A stretch of DNA of 64,000 nucleotides from Porphyrobacter sp. SLTP. Its GTDB lineage: Bacteria > Pseudomonadota > Alphaproteobacteria > Sphingomonadales > Sphingomonadaceae. This document shows positions 18,542 to 26,690 of the stretch, in pieces. The number at the start of each line of letters is the position of its first letter. Position 1 is the stretch's first letter. The notes beneath the pieces are model-generated. The model did not search any database, was not told the DNA's origin, and worked only from the letters and a program-made list of their open reading frames with translations. The DNA lies in assembly GCF_009905735.1 (NCBI RefSeq), contig NZ_JAAALE010000001.1:279730-343729 (forward strand), read 5' to 3'. The translations under genes and the position numbers were made by a program.

Positions 18542-20212
18542 CTAGTCGTCGATATTGCGGCGGAAGGTTTCGGGCAGGAACAGCAGCCCGATCACCACGG
18601 TGGCCGCGCAGATCGCCACTGGATACCATAGGCCGAAGTAGATATTCCCGGTCGCCGCCACCATCGCAAAGGCGGTGGTCGGCAGGAACCCGCCGAACCA
18701 GCCATTGCCGATGTGATAGGGCAGGCTCATCGCGGTGTAGCGGATTCGGGTGGGGAACAGCTCCACCAGCAGCGCGGCAATAGGCCCGTAAACCATCGTC
18801 ACCAGCAGCACGAGATAGGTGAGGATCGCGATCACCACCGGGGTGTCGATGGCGGCCGGATCGGCCTTGGCCGGATAGCCGGCCGTGGCCAGGGCCGCCT
18901 TCAATTCATCCTGATAGGCGGTAATGGCAGCCTTGCGGTCGTCGCCTGCAAGCTTGGCCGGATCGGGCGCGATGAAGGCCTGCGCGCCGATGGTGATTTG
19001 CGCGATGGTGCCCGCTTCGGCTTCGACCTTGGTGTAGCTCACCCCGCTTTTGGCGAGGAACGACTTGGCGATGTCGCAGCTCTTGGCATCGAACTTGTTC
19101 TTGCCGATGGGGTCGAACTGCACCGAGCAATCCGCATCATTGACGATGACGCTCACCGGCGCCGTCGCCTGCGCCCGGGCCAGCGCCGGATTGGCCGCTT
19201 CGGTCAGCGCGTGGAAGGCCGGGAAGAACGTCACCGCCGCCAGCGCGCAGCCGGAAAGGATGATCGGCTTGCGCCCGACCTTGTCCGACAGCCAGCCGAA
19301 GAAGATGAAGAATGGTGTCCCGATGGCGAGCGCCACGGCGATCAGAATGTTGGTCGTCGCGCCGTCCACCATCAGGACTTTTTCAAGGAAGAACAGCGCG
19401 TAGAACTGCCCCGTGTACCACACCACCGCTTGCCCCGCGACCGCGCCCAGCAGCGCGATCAGCGCCCAGCGGCCGTTTGTCCAGTTGCCGAAGGCTTCGG
19501 AAATCGGCGCCTTGGAATTGGTGCCTTCGTCCTTCATCTTCTGGAACACTGGGCTTTCCTGCAATTGCAGCCGGATCCACAGCGACACGCCGAGCAGCAG
19601 CGAGGAAATCAGGAACGGCACGCGCCAGCCCCATTCCTTGAAGGCTTCCTCGCCGATCATGGTGCGGGTGCCGATCACCACCAGCAGGGCGGCAAACAGC
19701 CCCAAGGTTGCGGTGGTCTGGATGAAGCTGGTGTAGAGCCCGCGCTTGTTGTTCGGCGCGTGCTCGGCCACGTAGGTCGCCGCCCCGCCATATTCACCGC
19801 CCAGCGCGAGGCCCTGCACCAGCCGCAGCACCACCAGCATGATCGGGGCGGCCACCCCGATGCTGGCGTAATTGGGCAGCAGGCCGACCGTGAAGGTCGC
19901 AAAGCCCATCAGGCCCATCGTCACCAGGAAGGTATATTTGCGCCCGACCATGTCGCCCAGCCGCCCGAACACCAGTGCACCGAAGGGCCGCACCGCAAAG
20001 CCCGCCGCAAAGGCCGCCAGCGCGAAGATGAAGCCGGTGGTCTCGTTTACGCCCGAGAAAAACTGCGCCGAGATGATCGTGGCCAACAGGCCATAGAGGT
20101 AGAAATCATACCATTCGAACACCGTGCCCAGCGACGAGGCGAGGATGACGCGTTTTTCCGTCCCCGTGACCTTGTGATGCTTGGGCAGGGCGTCATCATA
20201 TGTCGTCGCCAT
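18542..20212 (-). CDS. MHS-family major facilitator transporter with a large periplasmic insert
   Basis: Inner-membrane secondary transporter of the metabolite:H+ symporter group (ShiA, KgtP, ProP relatives). The 556-residue product has the signature FEWYDFYLYG, GRLGDMVGRK in loop 2-3, GLALGGEYGGAATYVAEHAP in helix 5 and WRVPFLIS. Unlike ordinary members of 430-450 residues it carries about 120 extra residues between helices 8 and 9 (about 345-470), hydrophilic, with two cysteines (DADCSV, KSCDIA) that could pair outside the membrane. The start MATTYDD (ATG 20210-20212) follows GGGAGACGG. It lies behind the CrbS-like kinase and shares a promoter motif with acsA, so a short carboxylic acid such as acetate is a plausible substrate. 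Substrate is inferred. Confidence 0.85.
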   Translation of the reverse strand: MATTYDDALPKHHKVTGTEKRVILASSLGTVFEWYDFYLYGLLATIISAQFFSGVNETTGFIFALAAFAAGFAVRPFGALVFGRLGDMVGRKYTFLVTMGLMGFATFTVGLLPNYASIGVAAPIMLVVLRLVQGLALGGEYGGAATYVAEHAPNNKRGLYTSFIQTTATLGLFAALLVVIGTRTMIGEEAFKEWGWRVPFLISSLLLGVSLWIRLQLQESPVFQKMKDEGTNSKAPISEAFGNWTNGRWALIALLGAVAGQAVVWYTGQFYALFFLEKVLMVDGATTNILIAVALAIGTPFFIFFGWLSDKVGRKPIILSGCALAAVTFFPAFHALTEAANPALARAQATAPVSVIVNDADCSVQFDPIGKNKFDAKSCDIAKSFLAKSGVSYTKVEAEAGTIAQITIGAQAFIAPDPAKLAGDDRKAAITAYQDELKAALATAGYPAKADPAAIDTPVVIAILTYLVLLVTMVYGPIAALLVELFPTRIRYTAMSLPYHIGNGWFGGFLPTTAFAMVAATGNIYFGLWYPVAICAATVVIGLLFLPETFRRNIDD

Positions 20213-20321
20213 TGTCCGTCTCCCGCTTGTCCGCTCGATCCCCTGACCAGCAGGCAGGCCCTGCGCCTGCATCATGCCGGTCTTGCCGAGGAATGCAAAG
20301 TCGCGCGTTACGGGCAGCAGC

Positions 20322-20343
20322 GATAGCTAGACCATCGTCGTAG
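20322..20343. promoter_or_regulatory. Second copy of the putative CrbR-type operator, upstream of the MHS transporter
   Basis: The blocks GA, AGCTAG, AT and GTCGTA are spaced exactly as at 12432-12453. The centre is about 120 bases upstream of the transporter start on the minus strand. It lies in the 156-base gap after the META-domain gene. Confidence 0.58.
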
Positions 20344-20368
20344 CCGGGGAGGGGTGGCGGGCGAGGGC

Positions 20369-20806
20369 TTACTCGGCAGCGGCGAAGGTCAGGCGCAGCT
20401 CGGGCGTTTCCAGCACAAGCTGGCGACCATCGAGCGTGGTGGTGTAGCGCTGGGCCTGTTCCAATGCGCCCGCCAGATCATTGCCGAAGCTGGGGGCGGG
20501 GCAGGCCATGCGAGTGCCCGCCACGGGGCCGAAGCTGATATTGCCTGCGCCGTTCGACGGCTGGCCCGCAGTCCAGGTTGACCGGCCACGGTTGCAATCG
20601 AGCTGAAGCTGCACCTCCCCGCCATCGATAAAGGCGAGGGTGTGGCGGCGCTGCAAGGTGGGGGTGAGCGAAGTGGTGCTGCCCGAGGTGTCGATCGCGG
20701 TCAGCTGCCATTCGGTCCCGGCAAGCGGGTGGCTGTCGGGAATGGTCATGCAGCCTCCCAAGGCAAGTGTGGCAACAGTGGCGGTAATGGCGGCGCGAAA
20801 AGACAT
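20369..20806 (-). CDS. META domain-containing lipoprotein (HslJ-like)
   Basis: Predicted lipoprotein of 145 residues. The signal peptide ends in a lipobox (ATLALGGCMT), so it is probably anchored in the periplasm or outer membrane. The rest resembles a META/HslJ domain: LAGTEWQLTAID, then TLAFIDGGEVQLQLDCNRGRSTW, then GNISFGPVAGTRMACP. HslJ of E. coli is linked to heat and novobiocin resistance, but the molecular role is unknown. ATG at 20804-20806 (MSFRAAI) follows GGGAGC. Confidence 0.78.
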   Translation of the reverse strand: MSFRAAITATVATLALGGCMTIPDSHPLAGTEWQLTAIDTSGSTTSLTPTLQRRHTLAFIDGGEVQLQLDCNRGRSTWTAGQPSNGAGNISFGPVAGTRMACPAPSFGNDLAGALEQAQRYTTTLDGRQLVLETPELRLTFAAAE

Positions 20807-20886
20807 CCCTGATGCTCCCAAGTCGTGACGCCCTTTCCATAGCGCAGGATCCTGAATGCAGCCAATCCGGGGCGCAAAGCAGGCAC

Positions 20887-20925
20887 GAAAAAGCCGCCGG
20901 AGCGCTGGGCTCCGACGGCTTTTCG
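20887..20925 (-). terminator. Bidirectional terminator hairpin
   Basis: A 15-bp stem with one mismatch, AAAAGCCGCCGGAGC (20889-20903) against GCTCCGACGGCTTTT (20909-20923), has A/T runs on both sides. It ends transcription of the small gene at 20944-21243 before the META-domain gene. Confidence 0.8.
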
Positions 20926-20943
20926 TAACTCAGGCCGAAGCGC

Positions 20944-21243
20944 TTACGCTTCGCGGGTGCCCGACAGCGGCATCGCGCCGAAGGCGCCCGCATTGACCGA
21001 TCCGGTCAGCGTGTCGCCGTCGATGGTCGCTTCGCAATCGAGCGTCATCGGCATCGGCACGACCATGTTCATCTTCCACGAGATGGTGTTGCCGCTGACA
21101 GTGCCGCCCGCAATGTCCATCGAGCCGAGGCTGCCCACCAGCGAGCCGCTGAAGGTGTCGCCATCGGGAACCACGGTGAGGGTGCCGGTCTGGTCGCCCA
21201 TCGGGCTCTTGACGACGGTCTTGTAGGTACCTGCAACAGACAT
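20944..21243 (-). CDS. Small beta-rich protein of unknown function
   Basis: I do not recognise this 99-residue protein. It has no signal peptide and is made of short Gly/Thr/Ser-rich strands with a repeating pattern (GTYKTVVKSPMGDQTGTL, DTFSGSLVGSLGSM, GGTVSGNTISW, GDTLTGSVNAGAFG), suggesting an antiparallel beta sheet or small barrel, possibly lipid- or ligand-binding. The start ATG (21241-21243) follows GGAGGAG, a strong ribosome site, and a terminator follows the gene, so it is very likely real and separately expressed. Confidence 0.72.
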   Translation of the reverse strand: MSVAGTYKTVVKSPMGDQTGTLTVVPDGDTFSGSLVGSLGSMDIAGGTVSGNTISWKMNMVVPMPMTLDCEATIDGDTLTGSVNAGAFGAMPLSGTREA

Positions 21244-21316
21244 ATTCAACTCCTCCGGTGAACGTGCGGACCTTGGGCGACCCGGCACTTGTGGTCTCGT
21301 TATTTACACTGATGTC

Positions 21317-21351
21317 AGCGCGCTTCAACCGCTTTCCGGCTGAAGCGCGCT
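21317..21351. terminator. Hairpin after the M16 protease gene
   Basis: AGCGCGCTTCA (21317-21327) and TGAAGCGCGCT (21341-21351) form a perfect 11-bp stem 11 bases after the protease stop. No T tract follows, so termination is only likely, not certain. Confidence 0.5.
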
Positions 21352-21361
21352 GCCGTCTGGC

Positions 21362-24214
21362 TTATTCCCCTTCCATCTCGCGCTGCTCGATCGGCAGGCC
21401 GAGCGGTTCGAGCTGTGCACGGACCACGCTGGCATCGCCGACCACCACCCAGACGAACTTGTCACCGTCAATGCTCGCGCGGGCGATGGCGTCGAGGGTT
21501 GCGGGGGTTTGCGCCGTGTAGATGCTGGCGAGGGTTTCCTGATAATTGTCCGGCCGCCCGAACAGCGCATTGCTCTGCATCGCGCCGAGCACCGCGGGCG
21601 AGGTTTCGAACCGGCCCGGCAGCGAGCCGACGTCCGAGGCGACATTGCGCTCCAGCTCTTCGGGGGTGACACCCTTGATGGTCAGGAATTCCTTGGTCTC
21701 ACGCAGCATTTCAGCGAGCGAATCCCCGGTGCGATCCGCTTGGACCCCGCCCGAGATCGAATAGACCACTGCGTTCTCACGTGCCTGCGCGCCGCCGCGC
21801 ACGCCATAGCTCCAGCCCTTGGTCTCCCGCAGGTTCATGTTCAGACGCGCGAGGAAATCGCCGCCGAGCGACTTGTTGGCGCTGCCAAAGGCGACAAATG
21901 CCGGATCGCCCGCATCGAGCGGCGTGATCTGCGCGCCGTAGATGAAGCTCTGCGGCGAATTGGGCCGGTTGACGAGGATGATGCGGTTGCCGTTGGCGCC
22001 CATTTTGGCGTCGAACCGCTTGGTGCCCTTGGGCGTGGCAGGCGGCGTCCAGTCACCGAAAGCGGCATTGAGCGCGGTCACGATCTCAGCCAGCGGCTTG
22101 TCGGAAATCACGAAAACCTCGCCATTATCCGGGCGAATCCAGGCGTCCTTGTGGGCGATCAGGTCATCGCGGGTGATGCTGCTGACGCTCGCCACCGTCG
22201 GCACACGGCCATAGGGGCTGTCGGCGCCGAACAGCTCCGGCGTCAGCGTCAGCTGAGCGATGCCCTGCGGCGACTTCATCGTCTGGCGAAGACCGGTGAT
22301 GGTCTGATTGCGCACCCGCTCAAGGTCTTCAGGATTGAAGGCCGGTTCGCGCATGATCTGACGCATCAGATCCAGGCTGGGCGCGAGGTTGGCCGTGAGC
22401 GCCGAGAGCGTGAAGGTTGACCGGTCATCGCCCCCGCCAACCGAAACAGTCGCGCCGAGCCGCTCACCCGCCTCGGCGATCTGCTGCGCTGTCAGGTTCT
22501 TCGTGCCTTCGTCGAACAGCGAGAGGGTCAGTCCGTCGAGCCCGGTTTTGCCCACCGGATCGGCCGCGCCGCCCGCGTTGAAGGCCATCGACACATAGGT
22601 CGCCGGCACAGCCGTGCGGCGGGCATAGGTGACCTTCATCCCGTTTGTCAGGGTCGCACGCTCAATATCGGGGAAGTCGAGCTGGGCGATGGTGTCAATC
22701 GCGGGCTTGGGCCGCTCCACCGAGACGCTGATCGTTTCGGCAGCGCGGTCCCGCTCGGATGCGTTTGCCCCTTCGGCGGCGACCGATGCGGCCTCCTCAT
22801 AAGTCGCATCGCGTGCGCCGGGCTCCAGCACCACGGTCATCGCCGGGCGGGTCATCCAGTTGCCAAGTGCCGCCTTGACGTCAGCCGGGGTGAGCTTGGC
22901 GAGCGCTTCAAACTCGCGCGCATAGAACTGCGGATCGCCCGCCAGAACTTCGCCTTCGGCCAGGGTCTGCGCCTTGCCGCTGAAGCCGCCGACCTGCTCC
23001 AGCCCGCGGATCGTGCGGGCGAGATTGCTGGTCACTGCGCGGCGCACTTCGTCTTCGGTCGGGCCTTCCGCGATCAGCTTGGCGACCACTTCGTCCATCC
23101 GCTTTTCCAGCACGGCAAGATCGACGCCCGCCTTGGCGGTCGCTTCGACCTGGAGGATGCCGATACGGTGGAAGGCGGAATTGCCGGCCGAGACGCTGAC
23201 GGCGAGCTGTTCGTCGCGCACCAGCACATTGTCGAGGCGGCTGGAGGCAAGGCCGCCGAGGATCGAGGCGCCCACGTCAAGCGCGATGCGATCCTTGCCG
23301 GTGATCCCTTCGACCGGCCAGTAGCGGGTGACGCTGGTCGCGGCGACCTGATCCTTGAAGGTCTTGCGCACAGCTTCCTTGAGGGTCGGCACATCCGCCT
23401 GCGCCGGGTCATTGACCGGGCCGCGCGCGATGGTGCCGAAATACTTCTCGACCAGCGGCTTGGCTTCGGCAGCGGAAATGTCGCCCGCGATCACCAGCGT
23501 GGCGTTATTGGGGCCGTAATTCTCGGTGAACCATGCCTTCACATCTTCCATCGAGGCGGAATCGAGGTCGGCCATCGAACCGATTGCTTCGTGCTGATAG
23601 GGGTGGCCATCGGGGAACAAGGTCTTGAGCACGTCGTAGAACACGAGACCGCCCGGCTCATTATCGCCCTGACGCTTTTCGTTCTGCACGACGCCGCGCT
23701 GGTTATCGAGCTTGCCCTGCGTCACTGCGCCGAGCAGATAACCCATGCGGTCGCTTTCCAGCCACAGTGCGCGTTCCAGTGCGGGGCGGGGGACGGTCTG
23801 GAAGTAGTTGGTACGATCAAACCACGTCGTCCCGTTGTAATCGGTCGCGCCCATTTCCGCGAGGTACTTGAAGTAGTCATCCGGCGCGTTTTCCGAGCCG
23901 TTGAACATCAGGTGCTCAAACAGGTGGGCAAAGCCGGTCTTGCCTTCCGGCTCGTCCTTGGAGCCGACATTGTACCACACCGTCACGTTGACGATCGGGG
24001 CCTTGCGGTCTTCGTGCACCAGCACGGTGAGGCCATTGGCCAGCTCGAACTGCTGATAGGGGATCGTCACCTGGCTCACGAGCGCAGGCAAGTCGGCGGT
24101 CGCTTGCGGGGCGGCGCTGGCGGCGGGCGCGGTCTGGGCGAGCGCAGGGGCGAACGGCACGGCAAGCGCAAGGGCGAGCGCCGAAAGACTGGCGGCGGCG
24201 AAACGGTGGGTCAT
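21362..24214 (-). CDS. Secreted M16 family zinc metalloprotease (two-module pitrilysin type)
   Basis: Zinc peptidase of the insulinase/pitrilysin family, probably periplasmic and cleaving peptides. The 950-residue product has a signal peptide (ASLSALALALAVPFAPALAQ), a first M16 half with the inverted zinc motif HLFEH (His97, Glu100, His101), its C-terminal M16_C partner, and a second inactive half (from about 520, DFPDIERATLTNGMKVTYAR). Both halves on one chain is typical of sphingomonad enzymes. ATG follows GGAGC. The next upstream gene is an acylase-family hydrolase read in the same direction 44 bases away, so the two may be co-transcribed. Confidence 0.93.
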   Translation of the reverse strand: MTHRFAAASLSALALALAVPFAPALAQTAPAASAAPQATADLPALVSQVTIPYQQFELANGLTVLVHEDRKAPIVNVTVWYNVGSKDEPEGKTGFAHLFEHLMFNGSENAPDDYFKYLAEMGATDYNGTTWFDRTNYFQTVPRPALERALWLESDRMGYLLGAVTQGKLDNQRGVVQNEKRQGDNEPGGLVFYDVLKTLFPDGHPYQHEAIGSMADLDSASMEDVKAWFTENYGPNNATLVIAGDISAAEAKPLVEKYFGTIARGPVNDPAQADVPTLKEAVRKTFKDQVAATSVTRYWPVEGITGKDRIALDVGASILGGLASSRLDNVLVRDEQLAVSVSAGNSAFHRIGILQVEATAKAGVDLAVLEKRMDEVVAKLIAEGPTEDEVRRAVTSNLARTIRGLEQVGGFSGKAQTLAEGEVLAGDPQFYAREFEALAKLTPADVKAALGNWMTRPAMTVVLEPGARDATYEEAASVAAEGANASERDRAAETISVSVERPKPAIDTIAQLDFPDIERATLTNGMKVTYARRTAVPATYVSMAFNAGGAADPVGKTGLDGLTLSLFDEGTKNLTAQQIAEAGERLGATVSVGGGDDRSTFTLSALTANLAPSLDLMRQIMREPAFNPEDLERVRNQTITGLRQTMKSPQGIAQLTLTPELFGADSPYGRVPTVASVSSITRDDLIAHKDAWIRPDNGEVFVISDKPLAEIVTALNAAFGDWTPPATPKGTKRFDAKMGANGNRIILVNRPNSPQSFIYGAQITPLDAGDPAFVAFGSANKSLGGDFLARLNMNLRETKGWSYGVRGGAQARENAVVYSISGGVQADRTGDSLAEMLRETKEFLTIKGVTPEELERNVASDVGSLPGRFETSPAVLGAMQSNALFGRPDNYQETLASIYTAQTPATLDAIARASIDGDKFVWVVVGDASVVRAQLEPLGLPIEQREMEGE

Positions 24215-24258
24215 GGAAGAAAGCTCCGGTGAAACATCATGCGAGAGGAAAGCGCCAG

Positions 24259-26487
24259 TCAGCGCGCGTTGGTGACAGTGGTTGCCACGGCGCGCCGATT
24301 GCTGGCTTTCGCCAGCAAATCATCGCGCCAAAAGTGGACAGGCTTCAGCTTATGATCGACGAACAGCTGCATCTGGTCGGTGTAATGCGCGCTGGCAGGC
24401 CGGGTGGTGGCCGCGCCGAAGGGCTGGATCGAGCGTGAGCTAACCCGCTGACCGGGTTGCCATTCGATCCACATGATGAAGCTGTCCCCATGCTTGAGGC
24501 TGAGACGACCATCCTCGGCCACGTCCCAGGTGGTCGAAGCCCGCAGGGTGTCCGATCCGCCGTCGAGCGGCAGGTCCAGCTCGCCCTGTCGCAGCCGCAG
24601 CAGATCGCCCATCGGCGGATCGAGCCGGCCGAAATGGGTGGTGAGATGGTCTGCGGCGGCTTGCAGTTTCTCGGCCACGTCAGGGAAGGGCTTGTTGTTG
24701 TAATCGGCCGCCATAAAGTCGCGGATGATCAGCAGCGCGATGGCATCGGCAGCGCCCTTGTTGTCGGCGGTGAAATCCCAGCCGAGCAGCAAATCGCGGG
24801 CCTCAGCCAGTTGGCCCTCTGCCTTCAGCCCCTCCAGCGTGTCGAACAAGCGGTCGACATAGCCAAGGCGCTCATAGCCGGTATCATATTTGATCCGCTC
24901 CAGCGCCGCACGGTCGAGCACGCTTGCTTCCGACAGAAGCTTGTAGGCGCGCCATGAGCGGTTGGTCTGCTTGAGTTCGATACCCATCAGCGGCGCAAAC
25001 GCTTGGGGATCAAGATCGCTCCCGGCTCCGGCCGCGGTGAAAGGGGTGTTGTTCGAATTGTAGAGCCACCCGCTGGCCGGGTTCACGATCCGGGGCAGGC
25101 TCGCGTAATCGACCGACCCTTCCCAGATCAGGTCTGAGCGGTTGCCCGGCAGGACATTGCGCCAGTCGGCCTTCACGCCTTCGGGTCGGCGGGGGATTGC
25201 GGCGTTATAGACATAGGCAATGGTGCCCGCCTCGTCGGCATAGATGAAATTGGTCGAGGGGATCGCGAGACGCGACAGCTGCGCTTCCCACTCGGCGAAA
25301 TTGGTCGCCTTGTTGATGCGGTAATAGGCGTCGAGCTGGCCGAGCTGCCCAATCCCGCCATAGCGGATGGCGAAAGCGCCCTTGGCGTTCTTGATCACCG
25401 GGCCATGCACTGACCGCAGCACTTCCTTGCGGATCGGCAGCACCACGGGGCCAATCTTGACCGGCAGCGTCACCCACTTGCTCTCCAGATCACGCCATGC
25501 GCCGTCGAGCTTGTAGCGGGTGCCGGTCTCGTCGAGCTCCAGTTGGTAGACGTCGATCATGTCGGGCGTGTTGACCGTGTTGGTCCACCCCAGATGCTCG
25601 TTATGCCCGAGGAAGGGGAAGGGCGAGCCGGGGAAGTTCGCGCCGGCAAAATGCCAGCCTTCGCCGCTTTCGACCACGAGTTCGTACCACGCAACCCCGC
25701 CGCGCAGGGGCTGGTGCGAGTTCGAGATCAGGGTGGTCGGCCCGCCCGATTTCCTGGGCGCGACGGCAAAGGCGTTGGAGCCGAGGTGTTCGGCATCCTC
25801 GCCAAGCGGCAGCACCATCCGGCGCGCCTGATCGGTGGCAGGCGCTGTGGGCGCGGGTTCGGCGGGCTCGGCACCGGGCAGCGGCGGGCGCGGGAAGCCG
25901 GGGATATCGGGGCCATGCTCGCGGCGCAGATCCTCGCCTGCGACCAGCGGACCGATCACGCCGTCCAGCCCGAAGAAGAACGGCTGGCGCAGCGCGAAAC
26001 CGGCAGCGACATCCATGCCGTTGACGGGGAACAGGTTGGCCAGCTTGACCTCGCCCGAATGCTCGGCGGCATATTGGTTGAGGCCTGCGGCATAGGCTTC
26101 GAACAGCGCGCGCGTATCGGCGGGCAGCTTGGGATATTCGCGCTCCGCGGTGCCGCGCGCGTCGATCAGGTGATAGACGTAATCGATCTGCGCGCCTTCC
26201 TCGCCCGCGATCGCGCCATAACGCCCCCGCGCCATCGCGACGACATCTTGCAGGGTGAAGAAATCGTCTTCGGCATGAGCGATGGCGACCCCGTAAGCCG
26301 TGTCGGCATCGGTCTTGCCGTAGATATGGGGCACGCCGAATTCGTCGCGAATGATCTCGGCCCGATAGGTGCGCCCGGGCGCGGGGTTGGCAGCGCTCGC
26401 GAAAAACGGCTCCCACGTGGCCAGCGCCACTACCGCCAGCAACAACACACCCACCAGCGCAAATGCGCCGCGCTTGACCCAGATCAT
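24259..26487 (-). CDS. Penicillin acylase family N-terminal nucleophile hydrolase
   Basis: Amide hydrolase of the penicillin G acylase family; relatives split beta-lactams, acyl-homoserine lactones or other N-acyl compounds. The 742-residue precursor has a membrane or signal segment near the start (AFALVGVLLLAVVALATW), an alpha-subunit region with RDEFGVPHIYGKTDADTAYG, a Pro-rich spacer (FPRPPLPGAEPAEPAPTAPA, about residues 198-217) and the catalytic serine at the start of the beta chain in HLGSNAFAV (Ser237). Downstream are ISNSHQPL and GHNEHLGWTNT, as expected. ATG at 26485-26487 is chosen because it starts the signal segment; its ribosome site is weak. Exact substrate cannot be read from sequence. 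Confidence 0.88.
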   Translation of the reverse strand: MIWVKRGAFALVGVLLLAVVALATWEPFFASAANPAPGRTYRAEIIRDEFGVPHIYGKTDADTAYGVAIAHAEDDFFTLQDVVAMARGRYGAIAGEEGAQIDYVYHLIDARGTAEREYPKLPADTRALFEAYAAGLNQYAAEHSGEVKLANLFPVNGMDVAAGFALRQPFFFGLDGVIGPLVAGEDLRREHGPDIPGFPRPPLPGAEPAEPAPTAPATDQARRMVLPLGEDAEHLGSNAFAVAPRKSGGPTTLISNSHQPLRGGVAWYELVVESGEGWHFAGANFPGSPFPFLGHNEHLGWTNTVNTPDMIDVYQLELDETGTRYKLDGAWRDLESKWVTLPVKIGPVVLPIRKEVLRSVHGPVIKNAKGAFAIRYGGIGQLGQLDAYYRINKATNFAEWEAQLSRLAIPSTNFIYADEAGTIAYVYNAAIPRRPEGVKADWRNVLPGNRSDLIWEGSVDYASLPRIVNPASGWLYNSNNTPFTAAGAGSDLDPQAFAPLMGIELKQTNRSWRAYKLLSEASVLDRAALERIKYDTGYERLGYVDRLFDTLEGLKAEGQLAEARDLLLGWDFTADNKGAADAIALLIIRDFMAADYNNKPFPDVAEKLQAAADHLTTHFGRLDPPMGDLLRLRQGELDLPLDGGSDTLRASTTWDVAEDGRLSLKHGDSFIMWIEWQPGQRVSSRSIQPFGAATTRPASAHYTDQMQLFVDHKLKPVHFWRDDLLAKASNRRAVATTVTNAR

Positions 26488-26630
26488 GTCCGATTTTTCT
26501 CCCAAACCGTAGGAAAGCTCCATCGCGCGGGGCAGGGAAGAGGTCAAGGCAGGCGTCCTCTTGCCATAGGCAGGGAATGAACCCACCTAGTCCAGTAACA
26601 CACCTGTGTGCGTGATTTTTGCCCCGGGGA

Positions 26631-26658
26631 CTTGTGTGGCCAATGTGCAACACTATCT
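26631..26658 (+). promoter_or_regulatory. Heat-shock (sigma-32) type promoter of clpB
   Basis: CTTG (26631-26634), 17 bases, then ACTATCT (26652-26658). This fits the alphaproteobacterial heat-shock consensus CTTG-N17/18-CYTATNT except for the first base of the second element. Transcription would start near 26665, about 26 bases before the clpB ATG. Confidence 0.7.
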
Positions 26659-26690
26659 CGAGGTGGTAACCTTTGGAGGGGTTAGACGAC

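Noticed and set aside
18800..19180. Frameshift or gene fusion in the MHS transporter
   Set aside because: The frame is uninterrupted and helices 9-12 follow normally, so it is a true insert, not an error.
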